A DNA stretch of 64,000 nt from a virus, in IMG/VR virus record IMGVR_UViG_3300032315_001715, positions 248,001 through 312,000 of that record, one strand, 5' to 3'. How positions within the stretch are numbered: position 1 is the first letter of the stretch; each line of letters opens with the position of its first letter. The notes under the pieces were generated by a model. It was given only the letters and a program-made list of their open reading frames with translations, was not told where the DNA came from and did not search any database. The translations under genes and the position numbers were made by a program. Below are positions 9,221-16,192 of the stretch, one piece after another.

Positions 9221-9235
9221 AGGCCCATTTCTTTT
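9202..9235. terminator. Perfect 34-bp palindrome, bidirectional terminator
   Basis: Two 17-base halves meet with no mismatch between 9218 and 9219; both flanks end in a T-run in their direction of transcription (CTTTT to the right, mirrored to the left). It contains the stop codons of both convergent genes. Confidence 0.85.
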
Positions 9236-9495
9236 ATGATCATCGCCGGCTTTGGTCGATCTAGGTGTTCTACGGCAGCAATAATTACGGCTGCCGCTTT
9301 TATCAATGATTCTCGCTGCTCAGCGCGATCACTTTTGGTATGCTTACGATCTGCGCTGCGAGTTAGATATTGAGCGGCGATGGCGATCCAATCATTCATT
9401 GAGTGTAGTTGATCAAATTCGCTACCAGGAAGATTAAATTGACGATCTCGTTCTCCTGATATCTCGTCAAGTATCGTTTCCCTGGTATCGGTCAT
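9217..9495 (-). CDS. Small phage protein with ERxRQ N-terminus
   Basis: 92 residues from the ATG at 9495, just after the upstream stop; a longer reading inside the upstream gene is less likely. It starts TILDEISGERDRQFNLPG and has helical segments DWIAIAAQYLTR and LIKAAAVIIAAVEHLDR. This resembles short phage proteins of the ERxRQ...H...ELAxAA type, whose function is not established. It ends at the shared palindrome, giving the same KEMGL C-terminus as the convergent gene. Confidence 0.6.
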   Translation of the reverse strand: MTDTRETILDEISGERDRQFNLPGSEFDQLHSMNDWIAIAAQYLTRSADRKHTKSDRAEQRESLIKAAAVIIAAVEHLDRPKPAMIIKEMGL

Positions 9496-9496
9496 T

Positions 9497-10264
9497 TTAA
9501 CCAGAGACCTTCTTAGCCGCTGGCTTCTTAGCTGCTGCAGGCTTTGATGAAGATGGTTTCTTTGATTCGATGATCTTTTTTGGTTTAGAATCGATGGATA
9601 AAGATACGGGATAATCATCTACAATTTCTGTTGGTTGATACGATGCTTCTAGCTTAGGTGCCTTGACCTTGGGGGCTAGATTTGGATCAATCCGATACGC
9701 CTTCAGTCGCATGTTATGCGCGTCGGCTTCCATGAGTTCAGCCTGCCGAACGAGGCTAACAGCCTGTTCCTTGGCATTGGCACTGGCTTCTCCCTGCATG
9801 TTGTTAGCATGCACATTAAATCTCTGTAGATCGGCCGCAACTGCTGCACGTGTCTCTGGATCAAGCTCGTCAAAACCAGTCGGTTCGTCGGCCGTTGTTA
9901 TGTCCATGGCCTTGAGAACTTCGACCAACGGCCAGCGAACACCGCGTCGCGGTGTCATGATTACTAGATTTACAGGAACCTTTTCGAGTCGATCGGCCGA
10001 ATGAAATTTTTGTAGAAGCGTCATGTTTGATCCGTCTGGGCACGGCCGACGTCCCAAGACGTCTGCTAGGTTCTTGCTTTGCTGCCCTTCGACGCTTTCC
10101 ACCACCTTTCGAACGGCTTCGTTGTATTGGTCTGGCAGCGCATCGGTGTCTATGACCAATGCATGATTTGGATCCCCGGGAAGCCGCATGAACACGACCA
10201 CGACATTTTTACCCGTGTTATTAAGCACGCCAACGTGCTTGACCATTCCTTGAAAATCGCTCAT
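9497..10264 (-). CDS. Conserved phage protein with basic Lys/Ala tail
   Basis: 255 residues from the ATG at 10264 (GGGAG upstream). The N-terminal domain (MVKHVGVLNNTGKNVVVVFM, FMRLPGDPNHALVIDTDALP) and the middle segment VNLVIMTPRRGVRWPLVEVL look like a folded conserved phage domain. The C-terminus is low-complexity and basic (KKPSSSKPAAAKKPAAKK), like a histone-type DNA-binding tail. I do not recognise a function. It begins 4 bases after the upstream gene stop. Confidence 0.65.
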   Translation of the reverse strand: MSDFQGMVKHVGVLNNTGKNVVVVFMRLPGDPNHALVIDTDALPDQYNEAVRKVVESVEGQQSKNLADVLGRRPCPDGSNMTLLQKFHSADRLEKVPVNLVIMTPRRGVRWPLVEVLKAMDITTADEPTGFDELDPETRAAVAADLQRFNVHANNMQGEASANAKEQAVSLVRQAELMEADAHNMRLKAYRIDPNLAPKVKAPKLEASYQPTEIVDDYPVSLSIDSKPKKIIESKKPSSSKPAAAKKPAAKKVSG

Positions 10265-10268
10265 GGTA

Positions 10269-10595
10269 TTACGCTCCCACCTTTGGTACAAATGGCGGCG
10301 ACATTGGCGCCATCGGCTGAGGTGTCATTGGCGCCATCGGCTGGGGTGCCATTGGCGCAACTGGTTCCGCTGCATCATTTGATGCGGGTGCCGGCACGGT
10401 GGTCTGTAAAAACTGAGAAACTCGATCGAATACGGATCCGATCTGTCCTAGTTCGTTGCCCTTAAACGCACCGCGCTGAGTTGCTATATCCACGATTATC
10501 AGTAGATTTTGCAAATCCTGCAGGCTCAAGTTTGGACCTGAGGCTGGTTCTGAGACTCGAATTGGTTGTTGTAATTCGGTAGATATGGTAGACAT
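10269..10595 (-). CDS. Hypothetical protein with Pro/Met repeat tail
   Basis: 108 residues from the ATG at 10595 (AGGAG upstream, itself inside a hairpin). The N-terminal part is helical (LSLQDLQNLLIIVDIATQRG); the C-terminal third is a repeat PMAPMTPQPMAPM encoded by tandem 24-base units. No known domain. It sits between an HNH gene and the basic-tailed protein in one transcript. Confidence 0.65.
   Translation of the reverse strand: MSTISTELQQPIRVSEPASGPNLSLQDLQNLLIIVDIATQRGAFKGNELGQIGSVFDRVSQFLQTTVPAPASNDAAEPVAPMAPQPMAPMTPQPMAPMSPPFVPKVGA
10290..10360. repeat. Tandem repeat of about 24 bp coding for Pro/Met units
   Basis: The unit containing CATTGGCGCCATCGGCTG recurs about two and a half times in the end of the gene at 10269-10595, producing the PQPMAPM repeats in the protein. 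Confidence 0.7.
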
Positions 10596-10598
10596 TGA

Positions 10599-10637
10599 TG
10601 ATCTCCTTGGCTCCATCAAGCATAGCCAAGGAGATCA
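10599..10637 (-). promoter_or_regulatory. Hairpin covering a ribosome binding site
   Basis: Two 14-base arms (10599-10612 and 10624-10637) are exact inverse copies around an 11-base loop. On the minus-strand mRNA the distal arm holds the AGGAG site used by the gene starting at 10595, so folding would hide it. Confidence 0.7.
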
Positions 10638-10649
10638 CCTAATGTCAAC

Positions 10650-11204
10650 CTAATTACGATCCGGACGGATTACGGTTACCAGTCGGTCGTCCCAGTTTAG
10701 ATACTGCAACCATTTCTCGCTGGGAACCCTGATCGGCATCTTCTTTGCGTTGTCCAATAGCCTATAGTAATCCGGCTTCACTGGTACCGTGCGAGGCTTC
10801 ATGGTATTCTTGTGCCCCTTGATGCTGTTGCAGACATAGCAAGCACAGACCACGTTCTCCCACTTGGTCTTACCGCCCTTGACCCGTGGTATCACGTGGT
10901 CGATTGTGAGGTCGTGGCTTCCCAACGTTTTGTCACAGTACTGGCAAGTGAAGTTGTCTCGGATCAACAGGTTGGTGCGGCTGAACCTAACACCGTGCTT
11001 CTTCTTGATGAAGGTGGACGATATGATCACAGCTGGCACTGGCATGCTGGTGCTTGGGCTGTGTACCATCCAATCCTCATAAAATTCTACCGGCTTGGCA
11101 TGCCCGAGGAACGAGATCCTGATCGCGTCCTTCCAGCTGATGCTGCTGATGGGTATGATGCTAAGAGGATTGTAATCTGCGTTTAAGACCAGGGTTGCAG
11201 GCAT
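10650..11204 (-). CDS. HNH endonuclease
   Basis: 184 residues. The N-terminus VLNADYNPLSIIP belongs to a widespread bacterial and phage HNH subfamily. The nuclease core follows: FTCQYCDK (zinc CxxC), LTIDHVIPRVKGG (the D-H pair of the HNH) and ENVVCACYVCNSIKGHK (Asn plus second CxxC), about residues 86-132. Such proteins cut DNA; roles range from packaging to homing to repair. It is preceded by a clear sigma70-type promoter and a 45-base leader. Confidence 0.9.
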   Translation of the reverse strand: MPATLVLNADYNPLSIIPISSISWKDAIRISFLGHAKPVEFYEDWMVHSPSTSMPVPAVIISSTFIKKKHGVRFSRTNLLIRDNFTCQYCDKTLGSHDLTIDHVIPRVKGGKTKWENVVCACYVCNSIKGHKNTMKPRTVPVKPDYYRLLDNAKKMPIRVPSEKWLQYLNWDDRLVTVIRPDRN

Positions 11205-11233
11205 GTTTCTTCTACCATTCTACATGTACACTA

Positions 11234-11261
11234 ACTATAGTGTCAAACACACGCATGTCAA
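11234..11261 (-). promoter_or_regulatory. Sigma70-type promoter for HNH gene
   Basis: Reading the minus strand, TTGACA (11256-11261), 16-base spacer, TATAGT (11234-11239), about 30 bases before the ATG at 11204. Confidence 0.7.
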
Positions 11262-11266
11262 CGATA

Positions 11267-11455
11267 TTAACTGAAGATATCATACCATAGCTTAATGGCC
11301 CCGCCGATGATGCTTACAAAGCTAACCCCAAAGACTGCTGTGCTTGCAATCAAGCTTTCGTAGATGTTCTCAATGCTTGATGCTAGATATCCTGCAATGC
11401 AAAATGCAAAAAATACGGCCAAAAATATGACGAGCTTTTGAAATACCCAATGCAT
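11267..11455 (-). CDS. Small membrane protein
   Basis: 62 residues with two hydrophobic segments (LVIFLAVFFAFCIAGYLA, about 8-25; STAVFGVSFVSIIGGAIKLW, about 38-57) joined by a short polar loop. No family recognised. Small inner-membrane phage proteins can act in lysis control or superinfection exclusion, but nothing here selects between these. Confidence 0.55.
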   Translation of the reverse strand: MHWVFQKLVIFLAVFFAFCIAGYLASSIENIYESLIASTAVFGVSFVSIIGGAIKLWYDIFS

Positions 11456-11521
11456 CGTGAGACCTTACTCCATATAAAAATTATTTATGTTTTTTTGATA
11501 AAATCTTATACTTGTAAAATC

Positions 11522-12298
11522 ATGAGAATTTTTGTCACAACACCGGTGGTAAAAGGTGGTAGCAGCATACTATCATGGCTCCTCGGACAACACAGCTATT
11601 TAAATCATTCTCCGCTCGTAGAAATGATTGAGCTCGGTGCCATGCTCAACGTTCTTGATCATGTGCCGAGATGGATCAGAGATCTCGGCCCCCATGGTCA
11701 AAGCGCAGGGAAGCCGGAGATATTGGACAAAATTAGGAATTTTACCGACGATTTGATCAATCCGCACGATCATCCATATGCTGCCGTTAAGTTTACAAAT
11801 TTTTCTTCCTACCAATGGCTACGACATGTGTTTCCAAACGATCGTATCGTGGTGATCGTGCGAGATCTAGCTGATTGGTATGCAAGCGTTAAGGGTTGGA
11901 ACACAACCAGGCACGGTGGATGGACCATCGGAATGGTTGATCGATTGATAACACTGTCCGCATCGAGCCTTCGAGATTTGCCAGACATAAAGATCGTGCA
12001 CCTCGAGGATCTAATACATCGTCCACACGATACCATGGCATTGGTGCATTCATATCTCGGGTTGCCGATCGAACCGATCAGCTTGATCGGACAAGAACAG
12101 ATTTTCAGCTCATATAGCAGCGATCCGACAAGTTATTCGGCACCTCCTTCTGAAGCCTTGATCTCCAGTCCAATCGGACGGAAGAATGCTCTAACCATCG
12201 AGGAACGTCTGCATGTTGATCGGATTAACAAGAATAATCGGCTGATAGCCGAGGTACTATATTCGGATTCTAGGCGATTATTTCATGCCGATCTTTGA
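11522..12298 (+). CDS. Sulfotransferase-like protein
   Basis: 258 residues from the ATG at 11522. The N-terminal MRIFVTTPVVKGGSSILSWL has the position and character of the 5'-phosphosulfate loop of PAPS-dependent sulfotransferases, and RIVVIVRDLADWYASVKGW matches the 3'-phosphate binding motif (R...S). A lone plus-strand gene in a minus-strand region, it overlaps the 3' end of the convergent methyltransferase gene by 21 bases. With the APS kinase-like gene it suggests sulfation of a surface or virion component. The ribosome site is weak. Confidence 0.7.
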   Translation: MRIFVTTPVVKGGSSILSWLLGQHSYLNHSPLVEMIELGAMLNVLDHVPRWIRDLGPHGQSAGKPEILDKIRNFTDDLINPHDHPYAAVKFTNFSSYQWLRHVFPNDRIVVIVRDLADWYASVKGWNTTRHGGWTIGMVDRLITLSASSLRDLPDIKIVHLEDLIHRPHDTMALVHSYLGLPIEPISLIGQEQIFSSYSSDPTSYSAPPSEALISSPIGRKNALTIEERLHVDRINKNNRLIAEVLYSDSRRLFHADL

Positions 12299-12841
12299 AT
12301 GCCGATGGTAGGTCTCGGCCGGATCCGTAAACTTCTTGGTTCCTAGATACAGGGTTTCTCGCATTGGAAACCTTTCGTTCATTTGTAGAAGGCTTTCGTG
12401 ATCACTTCTTGATTGCAACGCAACCAGGGAATTCATCGGAATGCGGTCAAACCACTCGATACCGTTGATATCGTTGCAACTGGTGTTTATTACCAACAGC
12501 TGATTAATGGGTTGCTGGTACATTAGATGATTGGCATCGGCAGTTACTATGCTAACACGATCACCTAGATAACCGAGCAACATCTGGCTGATGCGTGTAT
12601 GTTCTGGGTTGATGTCGTTGATGATCAATGATTCAAACGCTATGTTATAGCGCGACAGGATGAGGCCGATGTTGCCGTACCAAGCTCCTAGGACCACAAT
12701 GGCTTCAAATCCGCAGATCTGCTTCTTATCCATGGCATTGACAATTTCTTGGCATAGCCACATTTTGCTAAAAACAAGATCCTTGGTAAAAGACCCTTCA
12801 AATGTGTTCGGACTATCTTCGTTTAATGTAATACGGTTCAT
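12278..12841 (-). CDS. SAM methyltransferase-like protein
   Basis: 187 residues from the ATG at 12841. The core IVVLGAWYGNIGLILSRY followed by SLIINDINPEH is a Rossmann-type SAM-binding pattern (glycine loop, then acidic residue at the end of strand 2). There is no DPPY-type DNA methylase motif; INTSCNDI occupies the motif IV position, so the target is unclear. An ATAAATA late-type element ends 5 bases before the ATG. Confidence 0.6.
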   Translation of the reverse strand: MNRITLNEDSPNTFEGSFTKDLVFSKMWLCQEIVNAMDKKQICGFEAIVVLGAWYGNIGLILSRYNIAFESLIINDINPEHTRISQMLLGYLGDRVSIVTADANHLMYQQPINQLLVINTSCNDINGIEWFDRIPMNSLVALQSRSDHESLLQMNERFPMRETLYLGTKKFTDPAETYHRHSKIGMK

Positions 12842-12845
12842 CAAC

Positions 12846-13145
12846 CTATTTATTTGGAGATGATTTTTCGTCGTCAAACAGCTGGCTGTAGATCTTGAGC
12901 TTTTCTTTCTTTTTCATCCTGTGCAGATTGAGCTCATACGAGCTGATACCAAATCGTTCTTGCACTATATCAATCATGGCCAGCACATCACCGATCTCCA
13001 TGGCAAGGAGATCTCGGTTAGAATGGGGATTTTGGCCCCTATTGGTCGAATCCGGTCCCCAACGCTTGATCTTGGATGCTGCTTGGATGACCTCGGCACA
13101 TTCCTCTTGTAGTATGTCTAGGGCTTGCATATCCAGAGAATTCAT
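12846..13145 (-). CDS. MazG-like nucleotide pyrophosphohydrolase
   Basis: 99 residues. ILQEECAEVIQAASKIKRWG (about 11-30) gives the EExxE helix and LLAMEIGDVLAMIDIV (about 46-61) the ExxD helix of the all-alpha NTP-pyrophosphatase fold. These enzymes hydrolyse NTPs or dNTPs to monophosphates, cleaning or rebalancing the pool. It overlaps the upstream kinase gene by four bases (ATGA). Confidence 0.8.
   Translation of the reverse strand: MNSLDMQALDILQEECAEVIQAASKIKRWGPDSTNRGQNPHSNRDLLAMEIGDVLAMIDIVQERFGISSYELNLHRMKKKEKLKIYSQLFDDEKSSPNK
12847..12853 (-). promoter_or_regulatory. T4-type late promoter core
   Basis: ATAAATA on the minus strand, 5 bases before the ATG at 12841 and just at the stop codon of the upstream gene. 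Transcription from it would give a nearly leaderless message. Confidence 0.45.
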
Positions 13146-13609
13146 GCCGTAGTTACCTCATCAAAGCCCTCGTCCTTGCTTGGACGTTCCAGCTGGCTCT
13201 TCATACCAAGCACCACGTTAGCTGGGATGTTTTTTCCTGGCCGAGATGCCAACCTACGTTTGAGCTCGTCATCATCAGGAGTAGCAAAGAAAACAGCTAC
13301 CTTGCGATAGTTCTCAGGGATCTCGGCCAGCTTGCTTGCTCGGCTTTTCTTCGTTAGATTCGTTTGGTCCCAGACGATGTTAGCACCATCCTTGATGGCC
13401 TGCTTGAGCTCTCGGTTCATCTGATGCGTAGCACCTTTGATCTCCTTCTGGAAGACCTCTGAATAGGTCTTGCCCTGTTCCTGCGCCTTGCGTTCGATGA
13501 CATTATCCGTACTGATCACACGGGTGTTGGTCCAATCAAACGATTGCTTGGCAAGCCAGGTGCTTTTTCCTGCGGCAGGGATTCCGATGAGCATGTACAG
13601 CGTGGACAT
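13142..13609 (-). CDS. Polynucleotide kinase-like P-loop kinase
   Basis: 155 residues from the ATG at 13609 (AAGGAG 6 bases upstream). Walker A GIPAAGKSTW (9-18), then VISTDN and NIVWDQTNLTKKSR (about 78-91) are the marks of the T4 Pnk/PNKP 5'-kinase family, where the Asp binds the 5'-hydroxyl end and the lid Arg binds ATP. No phosphatase domain is attached; a separate T4-Pnk-type phosphatase lies at 22339-22800. With the RNA ligase downstream on the same strand, it may act in tRNA or RNA repair. Confidence 0.8.
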   Translation of the reverse strand: MSTLYMLIGIPAAGKSTWLAKQSFDWTNTRVISTDNVIERKAQEQGKTYSEVFQKEIKGATHQMNRELKQAIKDGANIVWDQTNLTKKSRASKLAEIPENYRKVAVFFATPDDDELKRRLASRPGKNIPANVVLGMKSQLERPSKDEGFDEVTTA

Positions 13610-13623
13610 GTGATTCTCCTTGA

Positions 13624-13920
13624 TCATACTTTAATATCATCAACGGCATCTGTCGAGCTATTTTTCTCGGCATCCAATTCTTCTGAGGTCTTCCATTCGG
13701 TCTCCTCGCAATACTCGCAGTGGAATGCATCGCTGCCTTCTTCGCCCCACACGAACACGCAAGGGCCGTTCATGTCCCTGGTGAGGAAGATGTGATGGAA
13801 GATCAGCTTGCTGGGATTGCCGCCGAGATCCTCCATGAGCCGTGAGAGATCCTCCATGGTTTGATCCAGGATCTCTTCCGCCTTGGCGGGATCCGTGTTG
13901 TGCCACTGTAGCTGTATCAT
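13624..13920 (-). CDS. Hypothetical acidic protein with CxxC
   Basis: 98 residues, overlapping the upstream gene stop as ATGA. It is very acidic and holds FHCEYCEETEWKTSEEL near residue 68, a single CxxC. The block FHHIFLTRDMNGPCVFVWGEEGSDAF looks beta-stranded. No family recognised. Confidence 0.65.
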   Translation of the reverse strand: MIQLQWHNTDPAKAEEILDQTMEDLSRLMEDLGGNPSKLIFHHIFLTRDMNGPCVFVWGEEGSDAFHCEYCEETEWKTSEELDAEKNSSTDAVDDIKV

Positions 13921-14246
13921 GTGCGTTTCCTGCTCCTGTTCCTGTTGGTCAGCTTCTTGATCTTCTCTCGATGCGTAAGCGTGGGATCGCTGAGTATTTC
14001 GTTGTTAATCCTCATGTTTTCTCGCATGCGATCAACACGTTCAAATGCACCGGTTTCATCTATGTGTTTTGCCCACGATCGTACTACCCACGGTTCAAAC
14101 GGAGAGCTCCAATTCGTCTCTCTGCGTTTAAACGCACGCTGATGGGCAGCACGTTGTTTTGCGGTGAGAAAATCCGGCTCCGGTTTGCCCGAACAGGTGT
14201 ATGGAGGTTTACGGCACCGCTTGGTACATTGTGCGCAGCTAGACAC
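13917..14246 (-). CDS. Hypothetical Cys/Arg-rich protein
   Basis: 109 residues. The N-terminus (CAQCTKRCRKPPYTCSGKPEPDF) has four cysteines that may bind a metal; the rest is basic and helical with an Arg/Lys tail (KKLTNRNRSRKRT). It is coupled to the following gene by ATGA. Function unknown; nucleic acid binding is plausible from charge. Confidence 0.65.
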   Translation of the reverse strand: MSSCAQCTKRCRKPPYTCSGKPEPDFLTAKQRAAHQRAFKRRETNWSSPFEPWVVRSWAKHIDETGAFERVDRMRENMRINNEILSDPTLTHREKIKKLTNRNRSRKRT

Positions 14247-14249
14247 GAT

Positions 14250-14621
14250 TCAATCCCGCTGCAATGCAGCCGGAGGGGACTGATCCCCTCGCTGTTCAGC
14301 CTCGTTCATCACCCGCAGCATCCACTTGAGCATCTCAGGGTTGGGCCAATACTCAGCATAAGGCGTTCCTTTCTTAGGCGCCTTGAACACTTGGGCATAT
14401 TCGCAAAACACTCGAACATTGTGCCCGTTTTCATCAGCATACCAGGGCTCGCCGCCATACGTGGTCTTTTTCCAGTCATCAGGATCGTCGTCTCCCAGTA
14501 TCCCGTCTAGGCGGGCTTGCAGCCGATTGATCTCGTCGATTGCCATCTGATACCGCTCTTTTTCGATCACATACGGTGCGGTGGCTTTTGCAATCTCCAG
14601 TTTGTTTGCGATATCGTTCAT
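14250..14621 (-). CDS. Hypothetical protein
   Basis: 123 residues. The N-terminal half is a predicted coiled helix (VIEKERYQMAIDEINRLQARL), the C-terminal half has aromatic-rich segments (GGEPWYADENG, YAEYWPNPEMLKWML). It is separated from both neighbours by only a few bases, in an early minus-strand operon. No family recognised. Confidence 0.65.
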   Translation of the reverse strand: MNDIANKLEIAKATAPYVIEKERYQMAIDEINRLQARLDGILGDDDPDDWKKTTYGGEPWYADENGHNVRVFCEYAQVFKAPKKGTPYAEYWPNPEMLKWMLRVMNEAEQRGDQSPPAALQRD

Positions 14622-14628
14622 GGTATCC

Positions 14629-14976
14629 TCAGCTATAGTGCGTGAACATGATCATGGTGAACGGCTTCTCCATGTAATGGGCAAACTGCGGCATCTTCTT
14701 CAGGAATTTGGCCTTGTAGCCGGCTTCCATCTCTGCAAACTTCGTGACATCAATCTCCTTGTAGACATCACCGCCTTCCATGCCCCAGCGGAAATCCCCG
14801 CTGTTATAGAGCTTGATACCAAGCACGTGATATTCGCCTGACATGTAATCAAACATATGCGAAGGAAGATCCTGCTCTCGATCATTTTCGAGATACTCTT
14901 CAAAGATCTCAAACAATTCGGCATCCCAAGGGAATCGTGCCCCGAGGAATCCGTAGATGTGTGTGGAAACGCCCAT
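14629..14976 (-). CDS. Hypothetical protein
   Basis: 115 residues, with a Phe/Tyr-rich, acidic composition. The block LYNSGDFRWGMEGGDVYKEIDV is glycine-aromatic, somewhat like the GDIRRGMQGGQDKWRIEDP block of the 393-residue protein at 17952-19133, but too short to claim homology. First gene after a 220-base gap that holds only a possible gene remnant. Confidence 0.6.
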   Translation of the reverse strand: MGVSTHIYGFLGARFPWDAELFEIFEEYLENDREQDLPSHMFDYMSGEYHVLGIKLYNSGDFRWGMEGGDVYKEIDVTKFAEMEAGYKAKFLKKMPQFAHYMEKPFTMIMFTHYS

Positions 14977-15098
14977 TTTACTCGTCCTTTTCTGTTACTA
15001 TGCGCACTACCGCGCTCATTGGATAGTGGTAATCGTTCAGCATTGGATCAACTTGAGGTCATCCTTGCACACTTAGATGCACATGTGATCATGCTTGA

Positions 15099-15224
15099 TC
15101 ATTTGTTACCATTTGTGCTCGAGGTATTGCGATACAATTCCAGGAATTCGTTGATCTTGGTCTTGTCCAAGGAGTCACCATAAGCTTGCAGCTCTGCTAG
15201 GAGCTCTGGACTGATGTATCCTGC
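15099..15224 (-). pseudogene. Possible displaced C-terminus or gene remnant
   Basis: In the frame one off from the end of the upstream gene, 41 codons run without a stop and without a start codon, reading ISPELLAELQAYGDSLDKTK and a short helical tail. The composition looks coding. It could be the original C-terminus of the upstream protein separated by a frameshift, or debris of a lost gene. The region 14977-15098 contains nothing I can identify. Confidence 0.3.
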
Positions 15225-15562
15225 CTAACAGGTGGGGGTTCCACCTGTATAGGCTTCCACAGCTTGGCGAACTTCAGCACGTTTGGTAGCTGCTCATTTT
15301 CACAGGGCACAGGCACCGCACAGCTTTTTTCGCCGTTCAGCGTCTTGTTCTCATGCCCCAAATACACACCTGGCAAGGCCGCGATCTTCTCGAATTCCTT
15401 GCGGTTTACCCTGACCACACACTTCTTGAAGCTGTTCTTGAGCCAGGCATCATAATTTTCGTCTCCTGAATGTGCTAGATGTGCGCCCAATACCGCATGT
15501 GCCACCAAGGTGGGCGTCATGTGATCGGGAAACTCATCCAGCACTGCAATATATAGTTTCAT
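15197..15562 (-). CDS. Peptidyl-tRNA hydrolase (PTH2)-like protein
   Basis: 121 residues. The start MKLYIAVLDEFPDHMTPTLV, the HAVLGAHLAH helix, the CVVRVNRKEFEKIA strand-helix and the KTLNGEKSCAVPV strand follow the order of the PTH2 fold, and short PTH2-like proteins are common in T4-like phages. Catalytic residues cannot be confirmed by eye. The C-terminus (PPVRQDTSVQSS) is unstructured, and a shifted frame stays open beyond it. It overlaps the ligase fragment gene by four bases. Confidence 0.5.
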   Translation of the reverse strand: MKLYIAVLDEFPDHMTPTLVAHAVLGAHLAHSGDENYDAWLKNSFKKCVVRVNRKEFEKIAALPGVYLGHENKTLNGEKSCAVPVPCENEQLPNVLKFAKLWKPIQVEPPPVRQDTSVQSS

Positions 15563-16164
15563 GATTCAGCTCCATTGTCTCGATAACCCCACGCGGCATC
15601 TCCCCAGAGATGCCGCGCTTCGTTGACCCGGGTCTGCGTGCCGAGGTTCTTGCGAACCGTGTCAACCACTGCTGCGTGAAAATCAAAGTCCGAAGCGTCC
15701 CAGGCTCGGAAGATCACGCTGCGCAGATTCTGCTCAAACCCAGGCGCCCACTCCATGGCAAACGCCTTGCGATCAGCACCAAACACGTTCTTGGCACCGA
15801 TATACGCCAGCTGCCAGCGTCCAGCAGTATCCTGCACGCCATGCCAGAACGCACCCTCGAAACGCTCGAGATTGCGCCGATCATCCTCGGGCAGGAATGC
15901 CTTGACATCGTCAAGCTTCTCGTCGAGGATCATCTCGATCACGCCGTTCTCGCGCAGGATCTGATCCTTGGCCTTGTGGATGGTCACGTACTCCTTGCCC
16001 TTGAGCTTGAGCATGTGGCCGTCATCAAAGCGGATGATCCAGCCTTCCTGGCCCTGGAGATCATGGGTTTCCGCCAGCAGGTGCTCCATGCTGGCGGTGG
16101 TGCCGGGATACTGACGCACTACAGGAATATTGTACCTGTTGGCAAGGGTCTTCATGGTCATCAT
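15559..16164 (-). CDS. RNA ligase (T4 Rnl1 type), C-terminal fragment
   Basis: 201 residues. GQEGWIIRFDDGHMLKLKGK (about residues 38-57) carries nucleotidyltransferase motifs IV and V, and the remainder matches the Rnl1-specific C-terminal domain. It continues the fragment at 16788-17408 exactly where T4 Rnl1 runs on after TGEYISYD. A TAG stop lies 6 bases upstream in frame, and the MMTMK start has no good ribosome site. So the polypeptide may be made inefficiently, or the two halves may be joined by an unseen mechanism. Without motif I this piece cannot act alone. Confidence 0.85.
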   Translation of the reverse strand: MMTMKTLANRYNIPVVRQYPGTTASMEHLLAETHDLQGQEGWIIRFDDGHMLKLKGKEYVTIHKAKDQILRENGVIEMILDEKLDDVKAFLPEDDRRNLERFEGAFWHGVQDTAGRWQLAYIGAKNVFGADRKAFAMEWAPGFEQNLRSVIFRAWDASDFDFHAAVVDTVRKNLGTQTRVNEARHLWGDAAWGYRDNGAES

Positions 16165-16167
16165 CTG

Positions 16168-16175
16168 CTAAATAC
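16168..16175 (+). promoter_or_regulatory. Late-type promoter before GIY-YIG gene
   Basis: CTAAATAC, 17 bases before the ATG at 16193 and just upstream of a GAGAGG ribosome site. It matches five or six of the eight bases of the T4 late consensus. Confidence 0.4.
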
Positions 16176-16192
16176 TCTTTGAGAGGTGTTGT

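Noticed and set aside
9217-9618. Longer reading of the gene at 9217-9495, starting at 9618
   Set aside because: The extra 41 residues are read antisense-frame within the basic tail of the upstream gene and are Gln/Arg-rich noise; the ATG at 9495 lies right after the upstream stop.
13842-14510. Plus-strand 222-residue open frame
   Set aside because: It runs across three coupled minus-strand genes and has an unnatural Arg/Pro/Leu-rich composition, as antisense frames do.
15600-16182. Long plus-strand open frame opposite the RNA ligase C-half
   Set aside because: It mirrors the codon bias of the ligase gene, matches no family and has no ribosome site; the minus strand carries clear motifs IV and V.
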